From: Flavobacteriaceae bacterium
GTDB taxonomy: Bacteria; Bacteroidota; Bacteroidia; Flavobacteriales; Flavobacteriaceae
Direction of reading: 5' to 3'
Assembly: GCA_030828025.1 (NCBI GenBank)
Contig: JAURDG010000097.1
Span: 1 to 5,803, forward strand
DNA: 5,803 bases
Shown here: positions 1 through 5,803 of the stretch, in pieces
How the letters are laid out: every line of letters begins with the position of its first letter
Position numbering within the stretch: the first letter of the stretch is position 1
Translations under genes and position numbers: made by a program
Notes under the pieces: generated by a model
Database searches by the model: none
Seen by the model: only the letters and a program-made list of their open reading frames with translations
What the model was told of the DNA's origin: nothing

Positions 1-347
1 CAGTCCATCAACGAATAAAAAAACTAGAAGATGCTCAGCTAATAGTAGGTAGTTTTTTAAAACTTAATCCTGCTTCTTTGGGCTATACCACTACGGCATA
101 CATTGGCGTTTTTCTGGACAAAGCCATGCGTAACCCCGAAGCAGTTGCACAGCTTAAAAAAATTGATGAGGTGGTCGAATGTCATTACACTACTGGAGAT
201 TGGAGCATACTGGTGAAAATCATGTGTAAAAACAACGAACACTTGATGCAACTACTCAACCATAAAATCCAAACCATAGAAGGCGTTTCACGAACTGAAA
301 CGTTCATTTCACTGCATCAACAAATCGATCGTCAGATTAGGATTTAA
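1..347 (+). CDS. Lrp/AsnC-family transcriptional regulator, C-terminal part (5' end outside window)
   Basis: The reading frame is open from the window edge (first full codon at position 3) to a TAA at 345-347, giving 114 residues. Lrp/AsnC proteins usually have about 150-165, so roughly the first 40, most of the helix-turn-helix, lie upstream. The first visible residues (VHQRIKKLEDAQLI) match the end of the family's DNA-binding domain, where an R-I-x-x-L-E stretch leads into the linker. The rest looks like the RAM/AsnC ligand-binding domain: a strand with YIGVFL, a helix, then TTGDWSILVKI, matching the family's conserved G-D/Y-D segment, and IEGVSRTETFISL near the end. Such proteins are dimeric or octameric regulators that respond to amino acids or other small molecules. 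The ligand and targets cannot be read here. An internal TTG at 78 is not the real start, because homology continues upstream of it. The gene converges on the peptidase gene with overlapping stop codons. Confidence 0.93.
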   Translation, partial: VHQRIKKLEDAQLIVGSFLKLNPASLGYTTTAYIGVFLDKAMRNPEAVAQLKKIDEVVECHYTTGDWSILVKIMCKNNEHLMQLLNHKIQTIEGVSRTETFISLHQQIDRQIRI

Positions 348-1036
348 CGTCTTGAACTTGCCACCCTTAACGCAAAGTAAATTAACGTAGCAAGAGAACC
401 TATAGCTGCCACCACATAGGTGCGTGCAGCCCACTTGAGGGCATCTTTAGACATGGTATATTCACGCTGATTGACCATATTTTTTCGTTGCAACCAAGCT
501 AGTGCTCGGTTACTGGCATCATATTCTACAGGAAGGGTTATAAAACTAAACAAGGTGCCCAGTCCGAAGAGCACCACACCAGCTACTGCAAGGTTGTACC
601 CCATAGCAGAACCAATACCCAACATAAAACCACCAAAAATAATGTACATCGACAATTGGGATGCAACACTAACCACAGGAACCAAAAGCGAACGAAACTG
701 CAACCACTCATAGCTTTGTGCATGCTGAACGGCATGTCCACATTCGTGGGCAGCAACGGCTGCAGCAGCGGCGTTGCGTTGGTGATATACACTTTCACTA
801 AGGTTTACCGTTTTATTTTTAGGGTTGTAATGGTCGGTGAGTTTTCCCTGAACACTAATTACTTGCACATCACGGATACCGTGATCGGCGAGCATTTTTT
901 CGGCAATCTCTTTTCCAGACATCTGATTTGAAAGCTGAATTTTACTGTATTTTTTAAAGGTAGATTTGAGCTTGTACTGTACCCACATACTAGCAGCAGC
1001 AAAGGCAAAAATGATAAGGTAATATTCTGTTAGCAT
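344..1036 (-). CDS. YugP-family membrane zinc metallopeptidase
   Basis: A 230-residue protein of the size usual for the YugP-like neutral zinc metallopeptidase family (Zn_peptidase_2). An N-terminal hydrophobic segment (about residues 3-20) is followed by a soluble part with the zinc motif HECGH at residues 97-101, where the two His are expected zinc ligands and the Glu the catalytic base. It is preceded by an Ala-rich helix (NAAAAAVAAHECGH). Further hydrophobic segments lie at about 117-138, 143-168 and 205-224. The acidic stretch LPVEYDASNRAL (168-179) follows the pattern that normally supplies the third metal ligand. The protein is therefore probably an integral membrane protease; its substrate is unknown, and YugP homologues are largely uncharacterised. 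The start at 1036 gives a normal family N-terminus; the leader (AAAAAACG before ATG) is A-rich with no Shine-Dalgarno site. It is the last gene of the minus-strand cluster, 38 nt after the SemiSWEET gene. Confidence 0.9.
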   Translation of the reverse strand: MLTEYYLIIFAFAAASMWVQYKLKSTFKKYSKIQLSNQMSGKEIAEKMLADHGIRDVQVISVQGKLTDHYNPKNKTVNLSESVYHQRNAAAAAVAAHECGHAVQHAQSYEWLQFRSLLVPVVSVASQLSMYIIFGGFMLGIGSAMGYNLAVAGVVLFGLGTLFSFITLPVEYDASNRALAWLQRKNMVNQREYTMSKDALKWAARTYVVAAIGSLATLIYFALRVASSRR

Positions 1037-1074
1037 CGTTTTTTATTTTTTAATTGAGCAATAATAATACCACA

Positions 1075-1332
1075 CTACTTTTTTGAGCGGAGTATAAAAG
1101 TAACAATAAACAAAATAATAGAAAAAGAAATACAATTTGCTACAATTACCGAAGGACTCTCGATTAAAACGCCGTAAAAGAGCCAACTCATTGTTCCAAG
1201 CCCCATAATTGTGTACATGGTCAGTGACAATCCGTCAGTTGTTTTGGATTTCCAAATTTTATATGCCTGCGGCAAAAAGGCAGAAGTGGTTAGCGTGGCA
1301 GCAAAAAAGCCAATGTATTCAGGGTTGAGCAT
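1075..1332 (-). CDS. SemiSWEET-type sugar transporter (MtN3/PQ-loop family)
   Basis: An 85-residue, very hydrophobic protein with three predicted membrane helices at about residues 6-24, 36-57 and 62-81, the size and topology of bacterial SemiSWEETs. These work as dimers that pass sugars down their gradient across the inner membrane. Diagnostic features are the Pro-Gln pair at 21-22 in helix 1 (SAFLPQAYKIWKSKTTDGLS), the basic/polar loop after it, the SLTMYTIMGLGTMSWLFYG segment of helix 2 and an Asn at 66 in helix 3, where the family carries a conserved pocket Asn. The protein ends RSKK with a TAG stop. Its ATG starts 2 nt after the leuS TAA with no visible Shine-Dalgarno site, so translation is probably coupled to leuS. 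The sugar carried cannot be told from sequence. A general PQ-loop protein is the alternative, but length and motif fit SemiSWEET best. Confidence 0.9.
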   Translation of the reverse strand: MLNPEYIGFFAATLTTSAFLPQAYKIWKSKTTDGLSLTMYTIMGLGTMSWLFYGVLIESPSVIVANCISFSIILFIVTFILRSKK

Positions 1333-1334
1333 GA

Positions 1335-4148
1335 TTACACCACAATATTCACAATCTTATTGGGCACCACGATTACTTTTTTAGGCGTTTTTCCGTCCAA
1401 ATAGGTTTGGGTGCGTTCTTCTTGCATTACGGCAGCTTCAATTTCATCTTTACTTAACGAGGTAGATAACGCCAATGTAAAGCGCAATTTCCCGTTAAAG
1501 CTAATCGGATATTCTTTAGAATCGTCTTGTACGTATTTTGGATTTGCCACAGGATAGGCTGCTGTCGTAATCGATTCGTTGTGTCCTAGCAACGACCACA
1601 ACTCCTCGCAAATGTGCGGCGCAAAAGGAGCAAGCAGCACTGTTAGCGGCTCAAGAATTTCACGATGATTACACTGTTGCGAACTAAGCTCGTTAGTAGC
1701 AATCATAAAGGCACTTACCGAAGTATTGAGTGAAAACTGTTCGATATCTTGCGTTACCTTTTCGATGGTTTTGTGTAGGGTTTTCAAGGATTCCTTAGAC
1801 GGCTGTTCATCACGAACAGCAAAATCATCGCCGTTGTGAAACAAGCGCCAGAATTTGTTTAAGAAATTACTCACCCCAGAAATGCCAGCGGTATTCCATG
1901 GTTTGGCTTGCTCAATAGGACCCAAAAACATTTCGTACATGCGCATGGTGTCGGCACCATACTGGTCGCAAATGGCATCGGGGTTTACTACATTGTATTT
2001 GGACTTAGACATTTTTTCTGCCTCACGACCAACTATATATTTGCCATCCTCCAACTCGAACTTAGCATCAGCAAAATGCGGCTGCCACTTTTTTAGTGCG
2101 GCAATATCCAATTCGTTTTGCGCAGACACCAATGAAACATCCACGTGAATGGGCGTAACATTTTTTCCATGACACAAGCCTTTAGACAAATATGTCTGGC
2201 TATTGTCTAGGCGATAGGCAAACGCACTTTCGCCTAAAATCATCCCCTGATTAATCAGTTTTTTGGCAAAGTGCTGCACCGGCACCAAATCCAAATCATA
2301 CAAGAAATACTGCCAAAAACGGGCATAAAGCAAGTGACCCGTAGCATGCTCACTGCCGCCCAAATACAAGTCCACCTCTTTCCAATAGTCTAACGCTTCT
2401 TGGCTGGCAAAGGTATCGGAGTTGAGTGCATCCATATAGCGGTTAAAGTACCATGAGCTTCCCGCCCAACCTGGCATCGTATTTTTCTCTATTGGAAAAA
2501 CGGTTTTGTGATTGATGTTATCATTCGAAACCACCTTGTTTTGGGTCGTGTCCCATGCCCAATGTGTTGCATTTCCTAGTGGCGGTGCTCCATCTTTGGT
2601 AGGCAAATACTTGGTTACTTCGGGTAAAATAAGCGGTAAGTGTTCCGCATCAATAAGTTGAGGCTGATCATTGACATAATACACGGGAATGGGCTCGCCC
2701 CAATAGCGTTGACGACTAAATACCGCATCGCGCAAGCGGTAGGTGGTTGCGCCTTCGCCCATGCCACATTCCGAAAGCCGCTCAATTACTTTTTGCGTAG
2801 CCTCTGCATACGAAAGCCCATCCAAAAAGGTTGAGTTGGCAATGACTGTATGTTCTTTGTCGGTAAACGCTGCCTCGGAGACATCTACATCTTTAAAAAT
2901 ATTTTTGATGGGCAAGCCAAAATGCGTAGCGAAATTGAAATCGCGTTGGTCGCCACAAGGCACAGCCATCACAGCACCTGTACCGTATCCCGCCAACACA
3001 TAATCGCCAATCCAAATCGGTACTTTTTCGTTAGTCAGGGGATGAAGGGCGTAAGCACCAGTAAACACACCGCTCATGCGATCCACTTCACTAAGCCGAT
3101 CACGCTCGCTACGTTGTGCCGTTTGGGCAACGTATGTCGCAACTTCCGCTTGTTGTTCTGCAGTGGTTAGGTCTTTTACCCACTCGTGTTCTGGCGCAAG
3201 GGTCAAAAACGTAACACCAAAAAGGGTGTCGGGTCGTGTGGTGAACACCTCAATTTGTCGGTCGCTATGTTCAATGTTAAATCGGACACTTGCACCAACA
3301 GATTTTCCAATCCAATTGCGCTGCATCTCTTTTAAGGGCTCGGGCCAATCAATTTCGTTTAATCCCGTTAGAAGTCTGTCCGCATAGGCAGAAATGCGCA
3401 TACTCCATTGCTTCATTTTTTTGCGTTCTACTGGGTGACCTCCACGCTCCGAAACACCTTGAACCACCTCGTCGTTTGCCAATACCGTTCCCAAAGCAGG
3501 ACACCAGTTTACTTCAGTTTCGGCCAAATAGGTCAGGCGGAAATGCAACAAAAAAGCTGCTTGCGCATCAGTACTAAGTGCCTTCCACGCTGCTGCACTC
3601 AATTCAGGCGTATTTTCATCGCAAATAGCACGAATACCAGAAGTCCCCGATTGATGTAGCATTTCAATGAGTTCCGAAATGGGTCTTGCTTTATTTTCTT
3701 CGTTGTCGTACCACGAATCGAATAGCTTGGAGAAAATCCATTGTGTCCAGCGGTAATAGGAAGGATCAGAGGTGCGCACCTCTCTAGACCAATCGAATGA
3801 AAAGCCCATGCGGTCTAGTTGTTCTCGGTAACGTTTGATGTTGGATTCGGTAGTAATGGCAGGGTGCTGTCCCGTTTGAATGGCATATTGCTCGGCGGGA
3901 AGTCCAAAGGAATCATAGCCTTGTGGGTGAAGTACATTAAAGCCCTTATGGCGCTTGAAGCGCGCAACAATATCACTTGCGATATAGCCTAATGGATGAC
4001 CTACGTGCAAACCCGCTCCTGATGGATAAGGGAACATATCCAGAACGTAGTACTTCGCTTTATCTTTGCGTTCTTGTGTTTTAAAGGTTTGTTTTTGTGC
4101 CCAAAAGGCTTGCCACTTTCGCTCAATTTCATAAAAAGGGTAACCCAT
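1335..4148 (-). CDS. leuS: Leucyl-tRNA synthetase
   Basis: Class I aminoacyl-tRNA synthetase that charges tRNA-Leu with leucine in the cytoplasm; 937 residues from the chosen start. Domains in order: Rossmann catalytic core with the HIGH-type signature HVGH (48-51, within PYPSGAGLHVGHPLGY); the zinc-module region (about 145-255); the CP1 editing domain (about 286-476) with TTRPDT (303-308) and GTGAVMAVP (389-397); the second half of the core with RQRYWGEPIP; a leucine-specific region before KMSKS (712-716); and the C-terminal anticodon-binding and LeuRS-specific domains. The editing segment reads PCGDQRDF where E. coli has PGHDQRD, and the zinc-module region lacks the paired Cys of E. coli LeuRS; both appear to be lineage traits. 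An in-frame ATG 24 codons upstream (4220) was rejected: the extra residues are not LeuRS-like and would span the candidate promoter, whereas MGYPFYEIERKWQAFW is the normal N-terminus. First gene of the minus-strand cluster. Confidence 0.98.
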   Translation of the reverse strand: MGYPFYEIERKWQAFWAQKQTFKTQERKDKAKYYVLDMFPYPSGAGLHVGHPLGYIASDIVARFKRHKGFNVLHPQGYDSFGLPAEQYAIQTGQHPAITTESNIKRYREQLDRMGFSFDWSREVRTSDPSYYRWTQWIFSKLFDSWYDNEENKARPISELIEMLHQSGTSGIRAICDENTPELSAAAWKALSTDAQAAFLLHFRLTYLAETEVNWCPALGTVLANDEVVQGVSERGGHPVERKKMKQWSMRISAYADRLLTGLNEIDWPEPLKEMQRNWIGKSVGASVRFNIEHSDRQIEVFTTRPDTLFGVTFLTLAPEHEWVKDLTTAEQQAEVATYVAQTAQRSERDRLSEVDRMSGVFTGAYALHPLTNEKVPIWIGDYVLAGYGTGAVMAVPCGDQRDFNFATHFGLPIKNIFKDVDVSEAAFTDKEHTVIANSTFLDGLSYAEATQKVIERLSECGMGEGATTYRLRDAVFSRQRYWGEPIPVYYVNDQPQLIDAEHLPLILPEVTKYLPTKDGAPPLGNATHWAWDTTQNKVVSNDNINHKTVFPIEKNTMPGWAGSSWYFNRYMDALNSDTFASQEALDYWKEVDLYLGGSEHATGHLLYARFWQYFLYDLDLVPVQHFAKKLINQGMILGESAFAYRLDNSQTYLSKGLCHGKNVTPIHVDVSLVSAQNELDIAALKKWQPHFADAKFELEDGKYIVGREAEKMSKSKYNVVNPDAICDQYGADTMRMYEMFLGPIEQAKPWNTAGISGVSNFLNKFWRLFHNGDDFAVRDEQPSKESLKTLHKTIEKVTQDIEQFSLNTSVSAFMIATNELSSQQCNHREILEPLTVLLAPFAPHICEELWSLLGHNESITTAAYPVANPKYVQDDSKEYPISFNGKLRFTLALSTSLSKDEIEAAVMQEERTQTYLDGKTPKKVIVVPNKIVNIVV

Positions 4149-4164
4149 ACCTTTGATTAAGCAA

Positions 4165-4172
4165 CAAAAATA
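4165..4172 (-). promoter_or_regulatory. Candidate leuS promoter -7 element
   Basis: The minus strand reads TATTTTTG here, an exact match to the Bacteroidota primary-sigma -7 consensus TAnnTTTG. It lies 16 nt upstream of the chosen leuS ATG (4148), implying a short leader of roughly 10-12 nt. I see no clear TTG/TTTG -33 element at the expected 19-21 nt spacing, so the call rests on the -7 match and position. It supports the 4148 start over the longer frame starting at 4220. Confidence 0.4.
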
Positions 4173-4183
4173 ACATTTTGCAC

Positions 4184-4195
4184 GCAGTGCACTGC
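4184..4195. repeat. Perfect 12-bp palindrome (GCAGTGCACTGC) in the divergent leuS/ftsX region
   Basis: The twelve bases equal their own reverse complement exactly, with no further symmetry beyond them. The site lies between the two divergent gene starts, 11 nt upstream (in leuS orientation) of the leuS -7 candidate and 54 nt before the ftsX ATG. Such a site could bind a dimeric regulator acting on either side. Its G/C content stands out in an A/T-rich leader. A chance palindrome remains possible, and no known operator consensus is recognised. Confidence 0.4.
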
Positions 4196-4249
4196 TTAAA
4201 ATTGCTAGATTGTTCTTCATATTTTCTATTTTTATACCATAGATTGATT

Positions 4250-5119
4250 ATGTCAGCAACCCGTATGTACAAGCGTCGCCTCCTTGCCTCTTATTTTTCG
4301 GTGGTAAGCAGCACAACCTTGGTGCTTTTTGTGCTTAGTGTTCTTGGATTGGTGTTGCTAAACAGTCAGTCCATTGCAAATTATTTTAAGGAACAGGTTA
4401 CGATGACTGTTTTTTTGGAAGATGAAGCCAAAGAAATTGAACGGGAACAACTGATAACCACCCTGCGACTAGCGGCATTTACAAAAACGGTACGCTATAT
4501 CTCGAAGGAAACTGCCGCTGCAGAACATAGTGCCACCATTGGCGAGGATTTTATGGACTTTTTGGGGTATAATCCCTTGCAAGATGCGCTAGATATCGGG
4601 CTAAAAGCCGAGTTCGTGAACACCGAAGTGCTGGACAGTTTAGGCGATGTAATGGAGCAAAAACCATTCATTGCTGAGGTCATGTACGATCGTCCACTCA
4701 TTGTTTTGCTGAACCAAAACATCAATCGAATTGGGTTTTGGCTGCTGGTGTGTAGTGGGATTTTTGTTGGAATAGCCCTATTGCTTATCAATCATTCGAT
4801 AAAGCTATCCATTTACAGTAAGCGTCTCATCCTACAAACGATGCTTTTGGTGGGTGCCAAAAAGAGTTTTATCCGTCGTCCTTTTGTACTGCGTTATATG
4901 GGATTAGGACTATTGAGTGCCTTACTTGCCTTGGCAGCTTTAGCTGGTGTTTTAACGTTAATGAACCGTATGTTGCCCGAAATCAACTGGCTCGGTGACG
5001 CCTATAATTTACTAATATTGGCTGCTTCGGTTGTTTTATGCTCCATCACCATTTGTGCATTAAGTGCCTCTTTCGCCACACGCAAGCACCTTCGTTTGAC
5101 TTATGATATTGTTTATTAA
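4250..5119 (+). CDS. ftsX: Cell division protein FtsX (ABC-type permease-like)
   Basis: FtsX pairs with the ATPase FtsE in the inner membrane and transmits ATP-driven conformational changes to periplasmic activators of peptidoglycan hydrolases at the division site or cell wall. The 289-residue product has the family layout: a short basic cytoplasmic N-terminus, TM1 at about 20-41, an extracytoplasmic domain at about 42-160 holding the conserved NPL motif (GYNPLQDALDI, 106-116), then TM2 (161-182), TM3 (214-238) and TM4 (252-275). The cytoplasmic loop MLLVGAKKSFIRRPF (198-212) matches the FtsX signature M-x-LVGA...IRxPF that faces FtsE. An upstream in-frame ATG at 4178 would add 24 residues unlike FtsX and lacks support, so ATG 4250 is preferred; no Shine-Dalgarno site is visible before it. 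No ftsE lies next to it in the window, so its ATPase partner must be encoded elsewhere. It is divergent from leuS, and a 78-nt gap separates it from the DUF3098 gene. Confidence 0.95.
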   Translation: MSATRMYKRRLLASYFSVVSSTTLVLFVLSVLGLVLLNSQSIANYFKEQVTMTVFLEDEAKEIEREQLITTLRLAAFTKTVRYISKETAAAEHSATIGEDFMDFLGYNPLQDALDIGLKAEFVNTEVLDSLGDVMEQKPFIAEVMYDRPLIVLLNQNINRIGFWLLVCSGIFVGIALLLINHSIKLSIYSKRLILQTMLLVGAKKSFIRRPFVLRYMGLGLLSALLALAALAGVLTLMNRMLPEINWLGDAYNLLILAASVVLCSITICALSASFATRKHLRLTYDIVY

Positions 5120-5159
5120 TATAAAAAAGGGCAAGTTATCAATGACAAAGGATACGATT

Positions 5160-5169
5160 ATCTATAGAT
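5160..5169. repeat. Short AT-rich palindrome (ATCTATAGAT) upstream of the DUF3098 gene
   Basis: A perfect 10-bp palindrome, extendable to 5158-5171 with one mismatched pair, in the 78-nt gap after ftsX. It ends 13 nt before the candidate -7 element. It is A/T-rich, so chance is quite likely; it has no stem long enough to be a terminator and no following T-run. Confidence 0.2.
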
Positions 5170-5182
5170 TACCAACGAATTG

Positions 5183-5190
5183 TAAATTTG
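5183..5190 (+). promoter_or_regulatory. Candidate promoter -7 element before the DUF3098–uppP pair
   Basis: TAAATTTG is an exact match to the Bacteroidota -7 consensus TAnnTTTG. It ends only 7 nt before the DUF3098 ATG at 5198, so a transcript from it would be leaderless or nearly so. No clear TTG -33 element is seen about 20 nt upstream. It may give the DUF3098–uppP pair its own promoter besides read-through from ftsX, or be a chance match in A/T-rich DNA. Confidence 0.3.
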
Positions 5191-5197
5191 TAAGTAC

Positions 5198-5428
5198 ATG
5201 AAAAAAGAAAAAGAATTTTTATTTGGCAATCGCGCCTACCGCATCATGGGAATCGGTGCTGCCCTGATTGTGCTTGGCTTTGTGCTGATGACAGGTGGCG
5301 GAAGTGATGATCCTAACGTATTTAACCCCGAAATTTTTAGTCCGTTACGCATACGTGTTGCGCCCACGTTGGTCTTGGCAGGGTTTGCCGTATTGGTTGT
5401 TGCTATTCTTTCTACAAAGAAAAAATAA
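5198..5428 (+). CDS. DUF3098 family small membrane protein
   Basis: A 76-residue protein with a charged N-terminus (MKKEKEFLFGNRAYR), a membrane helix at about 15-32, a short polar connector and a second helix at about 54-72, ending in Lys residues. The connector GGGSDDPNVFNPEIFSPLRI is the recognisable core of the DUF3098 family, known mainly from Bacteroidota. By the positive-inside rule both ends are probably cytoplasmic and the connector extracytoplasmic. Function is unknown. Its place between ftsX and uppP suggests a role near cell-wall synthesis or division, but this is inference from context only. The TAA stop overlaps the uppP ATG by one base (TAATG), so the two are very likely co-transcribed and translationally coupled. 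Confidence 0.9.
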   Translation: MKKEKEFLFGNRAYRIMGIGAALIVLGFVLMTGGGSDDPNVFNPEIFSPLRIRVAPTLVLAGFAVLVVAILSTKKK

Positions 5429-5803
5429 TGGGATTTTGGGATGCACTATTGCTTGGAATTGTTCAAGGAATAACAGAGTTTTTGCCTGTATCGTCTAGTG
5501 GTCATTTAGCTTTGTTCACAGCACTATTGGGCGCAGGTGGACTGCCTAAAGAAAATTTACTTTTTACGCTACTTGTTCATGCTGCTACAGCCTTAGCTAC
5601 CATCATTGTTTTCAGAAAAGACATCAAACAGATAATTGTAGGTGTGTTTCAAAAAAAAAATAAGGAAGCTCGGGTATTTGTTGGTTACATCATCGTTTCT
5701 ATGCTGCCAGCTGCTGGTGTTGGTTTATTTTTAGAAGATTATATCACAGCTTTGTTCGGCACGAACGTAACGCTTGTTGGTGCCATGCTTTGCCTGACAG
5801 CCA
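5428..5803 (+). CDS. uppP: Undecaprenyl-diphosphate phosphatase, N-terminal part (3' end outside window)
   Basis: UppP/BacA removes a phosphate from undecaprenyl diphosphate at the membrane, regenerating the undecaprenyl phosphate carrier used for peptidoglycan and other envelope polymers; high activity gives bacitracin resistance. The first 125 residues are in the window, about half of the usual 265-270. The N-terminal signature VQGITEFLPVSSSGH (12-26) is complete: Glu17 and His26 correspond to the catalytic Glu21 and His30 of E. coli BacA, while Gln13 replaces E. coli Glu17, a substitution allowed in the family's (E/Q)xxxE motif. HAATALATII (51-60) and the following basic loop also fit. Several hydrophobic segments indicate a polytopic membrane protein. 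An A10 run at 5651-5660 encodes part of the cytoplasmic-looking loop VFQKKNKEAR, and the frame stays open through it. The start at 5428 overlaps the DUF3098 stop by one base. Confidence 0.96.
   Translation, partial: MGFWDALLLGIVQGITEFLPVSSSGHLALFTALLGAGGLPKENLLFTLLVHAATALATIIVFRKDIKQIIVGVFQKKNKEARVFVGYIIVSMLPAAGVGLFLEDYITALFGTNVTLVGAMLCLTA

Noticed and set aside
471..931. Plus-strand open frames antisense to the peptidase gene
   Set aside because: No protein-like features; the minus-strand frame has a clear HECGH metallopeptidase and membrane layout.
2850..3170. Plus-strand open frames antisense to leuS (for example 2850-3170, 3076-3387, 3290-3577)
   Set aside because: They lie entirely within the strongly supported leuS gene, show no recognisable domain and look like out-of-frame shadows.
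4149..4220. N-terminal extension of LeuRS from the ATG at 4220
   Set aside because: The 24 extra residues do not resemble LeuRS, the homologous N-terminus begins at MGYPFYEIERKW, and the candidate promoter lies inside the extension.
4210..4238. Sigma70-like promoter for ftsX (TTGTTC, 17-nt spacer, TATACC)
   Set aside because: It fits an E. coli-style consensus loosely, but Bacteroidota use a different -7/-33 consensus, so it is not listed as a feature.
4178..4249. N-terminal extension of FtsX from the ATG at 4178
   Set aside because: The added residues (MHAVHCLKLLDC…) are not FtsX-like, and MSATRMYKRRLLASYFS is a typical FtsX N-terminus.
5120..5197. Transcription terminator after ftsX
   Set aside because: The gap has only a 10-bp AT-rich palindrome, with no stable stem followed by a T-run.
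5295..5498. Alternative-frame open frame across the DUF3098/uppP junction
   Set aside because: It overlaps two well-supported genes in another frame and has no recognisable family.

Overview
This window reads as an ordinary chromosomal housekeeping segment from a member of the Bacteroidota. The basis is the character of the proteins: a LeuRS with the Bacteroidota-style editing-site variant and no Cys pairs in its zinc-module region, a DUF3098 protein, and an ftsX–DUF3098–uppP gene order. Weak or absent Shine-Dalgarno sites, A/T-rich leaders and two matches to the Bacteroidota -7 promoter element (TAnnTTTG) agree with this. I cannot name the family or genus from the sequence alone.

Layout: (1) positions 1-347, plus strand, hold the C-terminal part of an Lrp/AsnC-family regulator whose DNA-binding N-terminus lies upstream of the window. 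(2) It runs convergently into a minus-strand cluster transcribed from about 4160 down to 344: leuS (leucyl-tRNA synthetase), a SemiSWEET-type sugar transporter that starts 2 nt after the leuS stop, and a YugP-family membrane zinc metallopeptidase. The peptidase stop codon overlaps the regulator's stop codon at the palindrome TTAA. (3) A divergent intergenic region of about 100 nt (4149-4249) carries a leuS promoter candidate and a perfect 12-bp palindrome. (4) Plus strand, 4250 to the window end: ftsX (cell division / peptidoglycan hydrolase control), a small two-helix DUF3098 membrane protein, and the first half of uppP (bacA, undecaprenyl-diphosphate phosphatase), which overlaps the DUF3098 stop by 1 nt.

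The plus-strand cluster is a cell-envelope module: FtsX links division to wall hydrolysis, and UppP recycles the lipid carrier for peptidoglycan synthesis. DUF3098, of unknown function, sits between them and is probably co-expressed at least with uppP. The minus-strand cluster joins protein synthesis to two small membrane proteins with no obvious shared pathway. I found no mobile element, CRISPR array, RNA gene, phage or defence gene, and no convincing new system. The points worth a second look are modest: the leuS–SemiSWEET coupling, the overlapping convergent stops, the palindrome between the divergent clusters, and the conserved but uncharacterised DUF3098 gene. Every span longer than 300 bases is covered by a gene.
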